64,000 nucleotides of DNA from Cinnamomum chago (GCA_038049695.1 CP142452.1:81758501-81822500), one strand, 5' to 3'. Shown: positions 1 to 15,410, counted from the stretch's first letter. The notes: generated by a model not told the origin, from the letters alone. Translations and numbers: made by a program.

Positions 1-363
1 CGCATGAGAATCCATCCGGTTTCAAGGGATGGAATGGAAAGATACCAAGTCCATCATTTTGTGTTGGAAACAGCATAAACCTATGACATAAGAATAAGTA
101 GTTTCTTCATTTAAATACATCCCTGACCAATGTTAAGTAATTGGGTGGGTGGGGATCTAAGAAGAGGTCACTTGGCCTACTAAGAAGTTGGGTTAGGTAG
201 GGCTCTCAAAGGATGCCGTTTGGCATTTCCCACGCTCAATCTTGGCCGTTGGCAGCTAGGGTAACATTTCTTAATACAACCTGAGAACCCAACCAGAAAT
301 TCAGGGTTGGGGCTCAACATGTGTTATCATTGAGATTCAAACCTGATTAAAAAGCGGGCTGAG
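1..363. other. Intergenic sequence, no gene seen
   Basis: AT-rich sequence with no supportable coding region. The first 13 bases, cgcatgagaatcc, recur almost exactly at 62400 and 63358, where they begin a longer direct repeat, so the window probably opens inside another copy of that repeat. Confidence 0.5.
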
Positions 364-1363
364 CATGGTTTAAAATCTCGGACGATATCGATTCATATCG
401 GCCGATATGAGCTGATATTGACCCATACCACGATGATATTTTGTCGCGATACCAAGTTAGGCAAAATATCTCTAAAATATCGGTCAATCTCGGCTGATAT
501 GGTTAAAATATTGGTTGACCGATATAACCGATATCTTTACCGATATTTCAAAATATCGGCCGAGATGGAATAATGGTAAAAAATCTTAATTTTTTGTAAC
601 TTTTTCCTAATTTTTCCATTTTCTTCTCCTCTCCCCTCCTCTCCTTAGAGCAATCATGTCTCCATAGCTCATTCTCTTACATATTTCCAAATTTCAACAC
701 TATTTTTTGAAGAAATCATTTTATTTAGTAAGAGAAAATCAACTTTAACTCCCTTATTTTTACTATTATGTGTTTTTTATTTTTTATTTTTAGATTAAGT
801 ATAGAAATGAATGAAAAGATCGTTGGCATGTCATCTTTGGGTTTGTGTTATGTTCTTCACTTAAATCTATACACTTTCATACTAGATCTACTTATAAACA
901 TGATTTTGGGTGTAGATTTTTTTTTAAATCTTCTACTTTAAAAAAAAATTGGAGTATTTATCACACTAAATAGTAAATGCTAATAACTTATTAATAGTGT
1001 ATAGATAATTATTATGTTATCTTTATTTTCTTATATTTTACACTAATAAATTGACCATGAGCCAAAATAATAGTTGTATTATATGAAATATTAGAGAAGA
1101 CAACGAACTGCGACACAAACATGACTTATAACTTAAGGTGACTGATATTTTAATTTATTGTTGTTACTAATGGAAAAAAAAAACATTGTTTTCCAGCATT
1201 TTCTAATATTCTGGATTTTTTTGGATATTTTTGTGAATTTTTTTTATTAAAAAAAATTCACACCGCGACGACCGCGAATGACCGATAACCGCGACCAATG
1301 CCGATATCATATCGGTTTTCGTCCTGGCCAATAGCGCCACCGATACCACGATTTTAAACCATG
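364..1363. mobile_element. Non-autonomous TIR DNA transposon with GATATCGG-rich ends
   Basis: The ends are inverted copies of catggtttaaaatc (364-377 and 1350-1363). Just outside are gggctgag (356-363) and gggttgag (1364-1371), an 8-bp target duplication with one mismatch. The first 200 bases inside the left end are packed with variants of gatatcgg/ccgatatc, and the right end carries the same words mixed with ccgcgacc. The middle is AT-rich and has no credible ORF. An 8-9 bp duplication fits a hAT or Mutator-type element; the superfamily is inferred from that length only. Confidence 0.7.
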
Positions 1364-2820
1364 GGGTTGAGTCATTCTTGCTGTTCATATTCAACCTAGC
1401 AACCCGACATGAACCCAACTAATTATACTATCTATGGCCTGCCAACCCAACTTGTGTCCCACTTGTTGTTAATTAAGTGCTTAGGGTGACCCTGTTGGGT
1501 TTGGGTTAAGATTTTTAACCCGATAGCCTATACATGCTACCCATAATGCAATTTGCATTTCAGATCATTAACAGGGAGATACTGTTCCATCTTATCAACA
1601 TTCATCAACTGTATAAAATCTTTTTTTTTTTCTTTTTCTCATTCCAAAGAAACAATTGAGAAGTTGCATTAGCTGGCATGAGATATTACACTGCTTGGTA
1701 ATTGTTGATAGGATGAAACAATATCTCCCTATTTCAATGAAACACAGGATCCGGACTCTTAAAATAGATGACCGGTTGAATCAATATTTAGTAAGAGTGT
1801 GGGAATCTAAAGCATGTATTATCATGTATTAGGTAGTAAGAACTTCTCATTCTCACAAATCTGCTGATAGGGAGAGGAGAGCTTACATTCTTGTCTGTAG
1901 TTTTAGGTTTTTCCTGTGAGGAACTTTAGAGTAGAATTCTTTTAGTAAAACTTGATGGGATAAGGAGGCAACTTTGAAAATAATGATGGTGGTGGTGGAC
2001 TTAGATCTCTATGCCGTTAGTCATAGGTTAAAAATAATTTTGGATAAAGAACTTGTTAGCTAAGAAGGAATGATAATTGGTTTTAACAAGAAGGATTCTA
2101 CCTCCTCTCTCTACCCTCAAATGTGTCCAACATTTATAATGAGCTATATTTTCTCTCATTATTTATATGATTCTTGAAGTCAAGTTGCAGCTAATTATTT
2201 TGGTCTTTAACTAATATGTCCGTCTCTTACACTTCTCATAAATCCTTTTTAACTAATATGTCTGGGTTGCCGCTTGTGAGATTGGGATTGAAGACGCCAC
2301 ACGGCTTTAAAACATGTCATAGAGAGTTAAAACGAGTTTTTACTTATAAGTCCAGAATTAGAACTTGAATATTTTCGATATGGAACTTAGATAAAGATTC
2401 ACAGTGCTCCTCAAAGGATTACCTAGAAGGATTGAGGTCTACAGGTCAACTCTTTGTTTTTGAATTCTCACTTTTGATCAGCTCACTATCATCCATCTGA
2501 TCCATCAAAATTTTGCCGGTGGGTCATATTTTTCACCGCTCAGATTGATAGACAATGGGGTGCATTCATACACTAATCTTCAGTGTACAATCTTATCAAC
2601 AGTCCAACCCTCACTGTAACCAGCAGACTTGGGTGCACGATCTAAACCATCATTTATCTTCTAATAATCAAATCCATCAACTACATCCCTCTACATGCAA
2701 TCAAAACCAACGAACGTGATAGGAAGAACTTGCAAGAAGATCGTGCAGTCCACATCTTATATGAATATTTCAATTCAATATAGTCAAAAGACAAGATGAA
2801 ATAGCAAGAAGATCTCTACT
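1364..2820. other. Intergenic region upstream of the peroxidase
   Basis: No gene seen. The first 150 bases carry degenerate gggttgg/caaccc words of a kind scattered through the window. A small foldback repeat sits at 1573-1730. The rest is AT-rich flank and putative promoter of the peroxidase gene. Confidence 0.5.
1573..1730. repeat. Foldback MITE-like repeat, copy 1
   Basis: The ends are inverted: agggagatactgttccatc at the left matches the complement of gatgaaacaatatctccct at the right, with about 29 bp of inverted similarity and an AT-rich centre. Similarity to the second copy at 19854-20100 continues about 30 bp beyond the right end, so the true border may lie further out. Confidence 0.55.
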
Positions 2821-2839
2821 TCTCTATGCATTGTTCTCC

Positions 2840-2848
2840 TTATAAATT
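2840..2848 (+). promoter_or_regulatory. TATA-like box of the peroxidase gene
   Basis: The sequence ttataaatt lies about 80 bases before the preferred ATG at 2921. Normal plant spacing would put the transcription start near 2870, making the in-frame ATG at 2870 an unlikely start. Inferred from position and motif only. Confidence 0.4.
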
Positions 2849-2920
2849 AAGATGAGATGAGAATGATACATGTCTCATCCCTTTATTTCAAACATAGATA
2901 CAAAGAAGAAGAAGAAGAAC

Positions 2921-5316
<2,396 letters not shown>

Positions 5317-8240
5317 GTGGTTCTTTGAAAGAGCTGGAAATGCATGTTTGGAAGTGGATTTTTGGGCAATAAATTTTAGTATTTTGTGTAGTTGGAATTT
5401 TTCTTTTTTTCTTTTTTTGTGTGTGTGTGTAGTTTTGGAGTTTCAGTATTCATTTTGTTACTCTTAATAAATTGTGCATAGTATATGATATGCACTGGCA
5501 GAAAATGTTCAATGTTGATGAAAATTCAGTAACAAGAAAAGGTTGTTTCTGACAGGATCTCTTCATGTTTTTCTTTTTCATGGAAATGCACCTGATGCAG
5601 TACTTGGAAATGGGTCACATTTGTCTCCCCATATTACCAAAGTGTGTGCAAGGAAATGGGAACTATCCAACCACTGGAGGTACTGTTATCGGGGCATCAA
5701 ATTTGCTCAAATTCTAACCATTAGATAAAGGATTTTCCTCCATTGAGAACTCTTACATCCAGGTATGGTCCATGGACCCAACCCGTATATCTAATTATCA
5801 ATTGAGTCCAGCTATATCTGAACTTTTCAGGTTGGGTCCTTGGGATAACCAGTACTTGTTAGACATATAGGACTGTGGTCCACATGACCACACGTTCTAT
5901 TTGGGGCCCATTCGAATGACCAAGTCATCTTTTCATGATTCTTTATTGCATAATGCTTTCTGAAAAGGAAACTTAGACATAATCGAAAGTTACTTACTAA
6001 TGATGTGCGATTCTTATCAGCTAATCTTTTCTTTTTGAATGATAATAATTCCCTAATCAAAGGAGGCTGTTGATCGCAAGAATTGAGAAGAAAAGGCATT
6101 CGACAATGGAGCCAGATATGCATTTAAATTCATTTTACGTTGTTCAGATCTGTTTTGTTATTGTAGATCCTATTAGTGTATGTTGGGTATGGATTTAACA
6201 GTAATGAGAGGTCTTAATTACATGCTCCATCATGGATGGAGGTGATCAAAAGAATATTCCCTCAAAATCATGCTAACCATTATTTGACAAAGAAACAAGT
6301 TGTTAATAAGTAGAACAAAACAAATATTCTGTTAACATGCCCCTCGCTTGAATGTCCACCATCTTTTGTTCTTAAAAGATTTTTGGGGAGATTTTAGTTG
6401 TTTCCAAAGCAGCTCCTATAAAATCAACAGTCCCATCCCCAATTCCAAGGACCGTGCCTTGTGTAGGTTGTGTAAGTATGTTCGACTCCCTTGTAAAGAA
6501 GGGGAAAAACAAAGCCATGGACAGCACCATATAGACACTGACCAGTTCGTGAACAAGTAGGGTCAGATTATCAGCTGAAATTTAAGTTTACAACGTTCAT
6601 GATACATTAGAAAGGTCATGCATGAACGTGCATATCATTATTCCTGATATATCCATCTCAAAATCTAAAATACAAATTATACTTCAAACTCCTTTCTCTT
6701 TGCTAGTTGCACCATTCTTCTCGCCACTCCACCAAGACATCCAAATTAATATAAAGATCTCCCATCTTCCTAAACCAAGATCTTCGCATTCGCAAACTGG
6801 TTCACGTTCATCAGCCAAGCCAGCAGTCCCACTCTCCCACCTGAAACCAGCCCCTCCAGCGCCGAGTTTCAGTGACCAAAGAATGAGCCCATGGCTTGTG
6901 GGCACCAGATAGCATCCTGTTTTCTACACGTCCTTTTCTCGAACCACTCCTGGACCACCCCCAAGTCCTCCACAATCTTGACTGCCTACACAAGCTGCGC
7001 CCTGCTTCTAACTGGCCCAACTGCCGGCTCGTCCACCTGCCTTCTTGTCGAGTACAAAATAAAAATAACTGAGTTCTGATCCTCGGGGTGTGAACTCTGC
7101 AGTGCCCCGCCTGTTGAAAATCTTCACCTTCATTGAGATTGACCCAATTTTTACTCATACAGAAGTATTCCCCAATTTTAACTCCAACAAGAGTTGTTGC
7201 AGCTGTAAGGGCCCAATGCCCGCGTGCGTGCATTACCATAATTCCCCTCACCCCTCACCTCCTCCAGGTTTGTCTGCTCTGGCTGAAAGGCTCCACAGCT
7301 CCATGTAATTGTGATCATATTCATGCCCTCCTTTATGATCTACCCCACTCAATCCGGCCAACTTTAACTCAGATCCGTGACAAGCAGACAGATGATACAC
7401 TCGAGCCCAGCAGGGTGACAGTCACCAGGGCACTCATGTCGGCCTTGCGCAGAGCTCATTGATCGATGCTAAAGTGTGCAGGAGTAGAACACGATCCTAG
7501 GCTTGCACCTGAAATACTTAATTTTCTACTTTAGCCTTGTGAATATCCATCTCTCTCTTTATTTGAGGGACAAATTCAGTAGTCCTTCGCAAAATCATGC
7601 TTGATATCACAAGCAGCAGTTCCTCTAAATCTCTTGGCATTCTGCCATTTTAGACTTCTCCATTTCTTTCCATGGATTTACAACATCTGTAGCCATCCCC
7701 ATTCAATGTAGCAGGAGAACAGAGTTTGTATTGAGCATGTGGTTCGGAGGTGGATGAGTGCAAAACTAAACACCATAGCCCCATTACATTACTCGGACTA
7801 CAACACAAATCCACGAAAACTGATAAATGGAGAGAATCATCAGCATTCATTGCTGTCACCACCACCATCATCAAATCCTTATCCCACCCATTTGGAGAAG
7901 TTCTCTTAGTTTACTTATCCACTCATCCCTATTCTTGGGATTAATTTCTTCGTCGCCCCACACGGCAGTCACTTATTTTAAATCCTTACCAGCTTCTTCT
8001 TTCTCTTTTTACCTTGAAACCATCAAATAACAAAATTGCAGCATCAAAATAAGACAATTACTTTGATGGGCAATTTTCTTCTGCAAAGTTGGTTATGCAG
8101 AGAGAGCTTTACTTGGCTCAATTGAAACATCTATTGGATGAAACTACTCCAGTGCTGCATGCCCTTACAGTTGAAAGTACAGAGAGGCTCTAGATGAAAA
8201 GTGGGCTCTGTAATAGTTCCACTCCAGCAATAGGCGCACA
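5317..8240. other. Region between convergent peroxidase and RING/PHD genes
   Basis: The peroxidase runs in from the left and the RING/PHD gene from the right. AATAAA-like signals near 5368 and 5464 could serve the peroxidase transcript. The right part, below 8240, is probably the 3' untranslated region of the RING/PHD gene. The middle holds a compositionally distinct block (6780-7460) listed separately. No further gene is supported. Confidence 0.5.
6780..7460. other. GC-richer block with open frames on both strands, no recognised gene
   Basis: This block is clearly richer in C and G than its flanks and stays open for 100-146 codons in several overlapping frames (for example 7133-7462 on + and 7251-6811 on -). 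None of the translations shows a motif or family I recognise. It could be a decayed gene fragment captured by a transposon, or part of a long untranslated region. Confidence 0.3.
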
Positions 8241-11200
8241 TCATTTTGTCAAGATGGAAGTATTGAGGGTTGTTTCTGCCATGATGGAGTCTACAACATT
8301 TTTTACAAAGACATAGAAGCATTCTCTGCAGGAACTGGGCATTAGATTCGATGCACGGCACTTCTGAGACTGCAAAGTATGTGTGCAAGTCAAGCTAGGA
8401 AAGGGGCGTACACTGGATTTTGTGTGCTCCAACCCACATGCTGCCAAGATGGTGTGAGTAGCAAACCTTGCAACCTCTTTGAATTTGTCTGCACCTGCGA
8501 AATCAAAACACTTGAATGAATTTGACCAAAGAAAGACACTAAGATATGATCTTTTCTTTCTTTCCTTTTCTTTTTTTTTTTTGGATAAGTACTAAGAAAG
8601 ATATGATAAACACGTGAAAAACAAGCACGTGCAAGCACACGTATATTAGGGATTCCTCAAAGCATTTCAAAATAAGGGGGAAAAATGGATGCATCCAGCT
8701 ATCAGATCATTTTCTCTAAAACACTAGTATTACACGATGCATAATATATGAACGATTATATGTGGAGTAAGGGAAAACATTGGTAATCTATGATGCATGG
8801 ATACTTCAAAATGGGCAACATATCATGTTGTATCGTATCCAATACTTCACTTTGTGTTTGTAAAATCCGTGTCCCTGCCTTTTCTATAGCATGTCTGTGC
8901 TGTATGTGGGCATCATAGTCGGTAATTTGGCAGACTAACAGCCACTGTACACAAAACACAAAATTGCATCAAGCTAATGCACAAATGGCAAGCCCCATGG
9001 CAAAATAAAGCCCTTAAAGCAGCTTAACCGGAATACCTAGACTCTCGCATTTGACATTTATTGATGGAAGTTGGAACGTTTGGTTATTTTTCATTGTAAC
9101 TGTTAATACGGTAATGATGCATAATATATGAACGATTATATGTGGAGTATGGGAAAACATTGGTAATCTATGATGCATGGATACTTCAAAATGAGTAACA
9201 TATCGTGTTGTATCGCACCCAATACTTCACTTTGTATTTGTAAAATATGTATCCCTGCCTTGTCTATAGTATGTCCGTGCTGTATTTGGGCATCATGGTC
9301 AGTAATTTGCTAGACTAAAAGCCACTGTACACAAAATATAAATTTGCATCAATCTAATGGGGGCATGGGATTGACCCCAACCTTAATATACTAGGTGGGC
9401 CCCATTAAATTTGTTCCTCACTATATGGTGAGGGATGGATGCACATGAATGTCCCCCATATATCTCTGTGTGTTGAACAAAACAAAAGGGAGTTTTGAGT
9501 CCAGATGATATAACTGAAGACATGGGTTTTGAAGGTAACAGTGGGCTTGTAGGCTAACCAGACTGTTCAATAAAATTTTGAGCACAAAAAGAAACTAATC
9601 AAAGCAAGATTAGCACTTTGGTCAGTGGCTATAAAAGAGCACAAGCGTTTCGGTCAAGTCAGGACAATTCACTAATTAGGGAGCTTCAATTTTGGGTTCA
9701 GGTGATTTACTTAAAAGACATGAGTTTTTATGAACAAAGCATCCCAGAACGAGAAATCAAAGCGACATTAGTGCTTTTTGTGCACAGGCAAATCCGCAAA
9801 AGGGTAGTGGATAAGCATTCAGTTTCCTGTTCCCACGCCCAACTCTTCCTTGGAAGATAAAACCCGTGTTTCCTCTTCTGGAGCCCTTAGGCAGTGGCCA
9901 CAAAAGAAACTCACGATTTGGTCAAGTCAGGGAATCTGGCTAATTTGGGAGCTTTGGGGAAGTACAAGGAAAGCCGAATGATCATAGATCTAGGGACTAT
10001 GGAATTTAAAATTAATGGAGCAACTTGAGGCAAACCTAGACCCATAGATACAGGAGGGTGTTAAGAAACAACTAAGGCAGATATGCATACCTTTTCACAT
10101 CTGATGGGATTGAAAGACTTTAATGAAGTTGTGTAAATTCCAGTGCTTTTCAGCTAGGAATTCAGTCAATACATAAAAATTGTAAGAAAGGAAAGACCAG
10201 GAATTATCTACACAAGCCATTTTGAAGTTTAGGAAGCGTTGCCAGAATCAGAATCCATTAGCGTATCAGGCTGCAACAAACTCTTCATTTGTCCCAGCTT
10301 CAAGTCAGATCTTTAAACTGCATCAGTATCATCCTAGTCCAAGAATTCTTACCCTAGGACGTTTTTTTTTAAAGAAAAAATCACTTACTCTAGAAGTTGT
10401 TTATCAAATTCTCCACTTCTTTCACTTCCTCACTTCTGGAAATGAGATTCTCAGGTAATTATAGTGCTTGTCCATATACATGGAATATAAATTCTGGTGC
10501 CAACCACCATATTACTGATTTCCATCATTAACCAAAATATGCATTGCATATAGGGAAAATCTTCTAACTTTTGGTATTGGAATTGTGCTTTTTCACTCAT
10601 ATTAAGAAAAAATGTTCGGTTAGCTCAAAATTTTGTAGAATATTATCTCTTTTGTTAACAATTATTCTTTTCATTTTCTTTCATAACGTATATTTGATCC
10701 AGGGCCAAAAGATTGAGAAACTAGCAAAGACGAAGATAGGAGTGGACGATTCATCGGATCTGGGAGCAATCATACCATTTTAAACAACAGAAGGAACATT
10801 TAATATTTATGGCATCATAGGTTAGAACATTTGATATGAAATAAATCATTGACTAAGTGGAAAAAGATCCGAGGATAACAAATAAGAGCTCGACCTGAAC
10901 CCTACCCTACACATTTATTAATCAGGTTGGAAACGTCAAACCTAACAGCCTGTTTAAAATCAGGTCAACCCAAACACAACCTGCCTACATGGTAATTACT
11001 ATTCAGATTAGTGCCACATTAGGCTAAGCACTGCCCCCCTGCGCACCTCACTGTGGAACCCACTTGGGGATGGGTCGTTGTGGACCCCATGTGGGGATAT
11101 ATCCACTGGATGTATCCAAGACAAACAAATGATATAGGGGCACTCAAAGCCTATGGATTGGGGGTGGCATTTAACACCTAAATATTTTAATTCAGAAAAC

Positions 11201-14200
11201 AGGAATATCACCCATTTTTAGTGATTTGAGCAACAGTAAAGTTGACCTATAAACTAGTGAAGAAAACTCCATCCAGATACAATAATGCATACCTAACTGT
11301 TTATCCTTGCTTAGCAGCTTTAAGTTCAGTTTAACCAATGCCTGAACCTCACACTTCGCGCCATCATCTTTTCTTTGTGCATCATCAACTTTCCTGCACA
11401 CTCCAACAATCTCCCTAGAAGGATCCACATTGCAATTGGACGATACAATGGGCTTTGTACTGCTAAAAGATAGATCAGGTACTCTGGGCAAAGAATCAAT
11501 AACACGACCAGAGCAATAAGGGACATTCCCTTCACTATATAAATTAGATGGGTCACGCATGGCCGGATGAGAAACACCTTCCTGAAATGATTTCATTGCC
11601 TGCTTAGAGGATTGCAATTCAGAATAGCCCGATACGTGAGCAGCTGGAAACCTTATATCAACCCGGTGCATGTCCTTGATATCTATCATTAGCTTCTGGT
11701 TCTCACACGCATGAGATTTCCACTTTTTATGTACTAGTTCAGGACAAAGATCTTTCTGAGATTTCTCTGATGGTATGCCACCCATAACCTTGTGTGTAGA
11801 GGGTTTACTGTTCAAGATGGAGGAACTTACATTTTCATTTCTTGCTTGGTCTTTCTGACATTTCTCTGATGGTATGCCACCCTCATTTTTGTGCATAGAG
11901 GGTTTACTGTTCAAGATGGAGAAACTTAAGTTTCTATTTCTTGTTTCCTTGAGTACATTTTTTTTAGAAACTGGATGATTAAGGGTACAATGATTACCAG
12001 ATCCAGCATCTCCAGTGGTCCTATCTATTGATTTTGCAACTTCCATCATTTTCCAGGCTCTTTCAACATCATGTGTGTTTTTAGTTAACACACTATCTTC
12101 TCCAGCTGTCTTAGAAACTAAAGGCTGTGGTTCACTAGAGTTACCATGAATCCTGGCTCCAGTGTCTTTTCTTCTGATGTTATTTCTACCACCAGCGTTA
12201 AGCATCCTTAATGAGAACATCACTGACCCGTTACGTAAGGCATTCCAATTTTCCCGCATGGCACGTATACGACCATGCAAATTGCGGCACTGATGTAAGG
12301 TTCTTGGGCCCTGCTCAGGTTCCTTGACAGAGACAGCAGCAGATGATGATTGTTTGGGAGGTAGAGAGGAACTTTGAGATTGCCTTTTTGTGGACGGGCT
12401 GTTACGCTCCACTTGATTTCCATGCTCTTCAGAAAAGATTGATCTATCTCTTGCTAACTCGGCCAAACTTCTTTCCTCCCTCACAACCAAACTTCTTTCC
12501 TCCCTGACAATCTCAGAAATTGAAATATCTGCCTCATAGGCTCGTTTTTTCCCAATGGTTCTAGACGAGTTCTGATAGCTGCACTCATTATCTAACTGAT
12601 CTGAGTGTTCATTCCTGGAAACACTGCAATCATGACAATACCAATCACCTTCAGGTACGGTGTGCCCAAGACCAACACAGTAAGTATGAGCAGCAGAGTC
12701 ACAGAGATCACAAAGTAGAAGAAGGCTCTCATTTTCTGAGGTTTGGCATTCAGTACAGCAGGTATCTTCATATGGATCTGAAGGCCCTGTTGTCCCATTT
12801 CCTAGAGGATGGTACACCTGCAACATTATTCCAAACTAATATGTATAAGACAAAGTTCAAAATATTAGCTGGTAGATGCTTACTGGCCTATACAAACTGG
12901 TTACTGATCATGGCTGATACAATATATGGGATGCACCCACTGCATCCAGTATCAGACAATAATGCCAACTGATACAACACAACAATATCAGCACATACCA
13001 TCTGGTACAGCCAACTATTCAATATTATATAAAGCTGACGGTATTCAATATGTCGGATTTGAAAACCAACATCCATTAAATGCTTGGCTTTCTGCCTTTT
13101 CTTCTATTCCCTTTCCATAATAGAAGAGGGAAAAGTTTCCTTGGGTATTCATAAAACACATTTAAGACAAGGGTTGTAGAATAAAATTTAAGAACACAGG
13201 TTGACATGCAAGGGGATTTCATAGGGATTTACATTAGAGGTTTCTTTAAATAAAAAAAAAGAAAAAGACAATAAGTCAAATATTTTGGGTTCTTTTGTAT
13301 TTGGGTTTGAAATCACTTGTTATCCACAAATAATGAAAGTCTGGAACATAGACATTGATGATCTTTTCTTATGGTTTTAGGTTCATTTTATTTATTCATG
13401 TATGTATTGTTTAAATATCTCCCTTGCATAGATCTCCTTTTTCTTTTTCTTTTTTTAATTTCTTCATTCATGATCCATTTAATCACTACATTTAGCATTC
13501 ACTATCACTCTATCTACTTCTCAACTAGCTAGTTATCAATTATCATGTATAACTGCTTCAATTGTTTGTCAATTACTATTTTATTGAGCCTTCACTTCAA
13601 TGACATGAGCCAGGCGATTGCAGCTTCACAAATCCAACAATTCTATTCATTTGGAATCATACAATGATACAGAATCTGAATGAAATCATGGGTGGCAAAG
13701 GATCAGGTAGGACCTAAGTCAGGTTGAGAATTGACAACTATGTAAAAGGGGTCTTACCCCAACCCAAATCTGACCTGTTTAATGAACTATGTAAAAACTC
13801 TATCAACACTCCATATTTCCACCACTATAATCACATTTTTAACATTCTATCTACTGCCTAAAACACTCTACAAACCAATTAGTAAAAAAACAGTAAGATT
13901 CTTACTGAAGTACAATTGCAATTTTCCACCAAACAGAATCAATCAAAAACAGAAGCAGATAGAATCATGATCTGACCTGGTCGCGAACAGGGACCTGGAC
14001 GATCCGCTCGCGGGAAAATACTCCCTCTTTAGGGAGCCGACGGATTGATCCGAACCGTTGCTTGCAGATTGGGCAGCGGGATTCGAGCTTGGACCATTCC
14101 ATGATGCAGACGAAACAGAAGTAGTGGTCGCAGCTGTCAATCTGCCCTCGGATCGCCTTCCCCTCTTCCGAGAGGCATATGCCACACAAATCCATCTCTT

Positions 14201-14384
14201 GATCGCCTCTTTCGTCGTCGTTGTCTTTTTCATCTTGTTCGATTTTTGCTTTTCCCTTTTCTTTGCCGCTGTGGGGAGAGATTGGGGATGAGATTAGGGT
14301 TAGGGTTTTGGGGCGTTTGGTGGAATCGGGGCTGGGAGATGATTGAGGCGTTAGGGTTTCTTCTCTCTCGTGCTTGATAGGCAT
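8241..14384 (-). CDS. RING and PHD zinc-finger protein (PHRF1-like)
   Basis: Exons on the minus strand are 14384-13977, 12817-11293 and 8494-8241 (phases 0 and 1), joining to 728 residues. Exon 1 encodes a C3HC4 RING finger (residues about 67-107, CGIC...CDHYFC.VC...CPIC). Exon 2 opens with a PHD finger (about 157-204, ending EGDWYCHDC), directly after RING as in the plant PHD-and-RING finger family. A long polar middle follows. It contains two similar blocks (NSKPS(M/T)HK..GGIPSEK.QKD) and a repeated REERSLV unit. Exon 3 restores the family C-terminus: a helix around FKEVARFATHTILAACGLEH and a Cys-containing end, SSCRECFYVFVK. RING predicts E3 ubiquitin ligase activity and PHD predicts histone-tail reading in the nucleus; neither is shown here. 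Exon 3 is easily missed because intron 2 is 2.8 kb and holds a direct duplication. Confidence 0.92.
8736..8975. repeat. Direct repeat copy 1 (about 240 bp) in RING/PHD intron 2
   Basis: The segment from gatgcataatatatgaacg to tgcatcaagctaatg is repeated with only scattered substitutions at 9116-9355, in the same orientation. About 140 bp of unique sequence separates the copies. Both lie inside intron 2 of the RING/PHD gene. Confidence 0.9.
9116..9355. repeat. Direct repeat copy 2 (about 240 bp) in RING/PHD intron 2
   Basis: Second copy of the intronic duplication described at 8736-8975. It diverges by isolated point changes, several of them C/T or G/A, so the duplication is not recent. A fragment like the ends of the foldback MITE family (ggtgagggatggatgcac) follows at about 9428-9446. 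Confidence 0.9.
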
Positions 14385-15410
14385 TGTGTTTGGTGTCGCG
14401 CGTTTGGGAGATGGATTTCGTATTTCTCATTCAGGCTCGTCTTGTTCGCTTCGCGGGAGAGACAGATTTTATATAGCGCATTGCCGTCATGCTCGACAAC
14501 GTTTACGTGCCGGTAGGGTAGAGTTGTGGGGCCCGGATATGTGGGACCCACCTGTTGTATTTCCCATGGCATCAGACTTACTCCGAAATTACTATGAAAG
14601 CATTCTCATTTTGGCCATATTTATTAATTTTGGCTAGAACTTAGCATCGGTTTCTACAACTGCAAACAGACTCTCTATTCGGTTTCTACTAATATATTTT
14701 TTTCATTTATAGGTGCTCATCTTCCCCCTTTCTAACATATATAGTCTGGGTTTTATACTACCATGATTAGCATGGGTTTTTGTTCTAGTTATAATATATT
14801 AAGCTAGAAGGTTTTCGATTCAATTTTAACTGTAGTTTATATTTTGATTGGAAGTTATTTTCAGTTTTTAGAGCTACTAACATACTCTTTCTCCAATTTT
14901 TACTAAAATACTTCCCCCAATTATGAACTCTCATTCTCCCCATTTCTAACGTACATACATATAATTCTACCTCTTCCCGCGTATCTGTAATTAGCACGGG
15001 TTTTTATACTAATTTTACAATAAAAGAATGTTGAATCTAGCACTTCCAATTGTCAAAAGTGGACCACAGAGAAAAATTACTTCTATATATCTGGTGACAA
15101 GAAAGGGAAAAAATCTAAAAACACTGAGCAATTTGATCAGGCAAATATATTTATACCCCATTGACAATATCGTCTTGTACTTAGAATGGGACAGAATGCC
15201 GATAAAAATTGAAATTATGGTGTGAGGGAAAATTAAAAAGGCCCAAAGTGTCGACTTTGAAAGAAAGTCAAATTGAGACTTGTAGTCCTCTCATTATTGA
15301 TCTCACCATTCTCAAAGATAGAATGCCCTGGCTGAGGTTATATAGGGCTCAGTTGAAAGCATAAAGCATGCATATCATGGAAGGTTAGGAATTTGAGGAC
15401 TCTTTATTAA
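14385..15410. other. Upstream flank of the RING/PHD gene
   Basis: Probable promoter and 5' leader of the RING/PHD gene, followed by AT-rich sequence. Telomere-like boxes (tagggttagggtttt on +) occur at about 14295-14310, inside the first coding exon. No other gene is seen. Confidence 0.45.

Noticed and set aside
8131..8388. 85-codon Cys-rich minus-strand frame that looked zinc-finger-like
   Set aside because: It overlaps the last RING/PHD exon in another frame; the family C-terminus is in the 8447-8241 frame.
14285..14315. Telomere-like tagggttagggtttt
   Set aside because: Only two units, inside coding sequence; not an interstitial telomere array.
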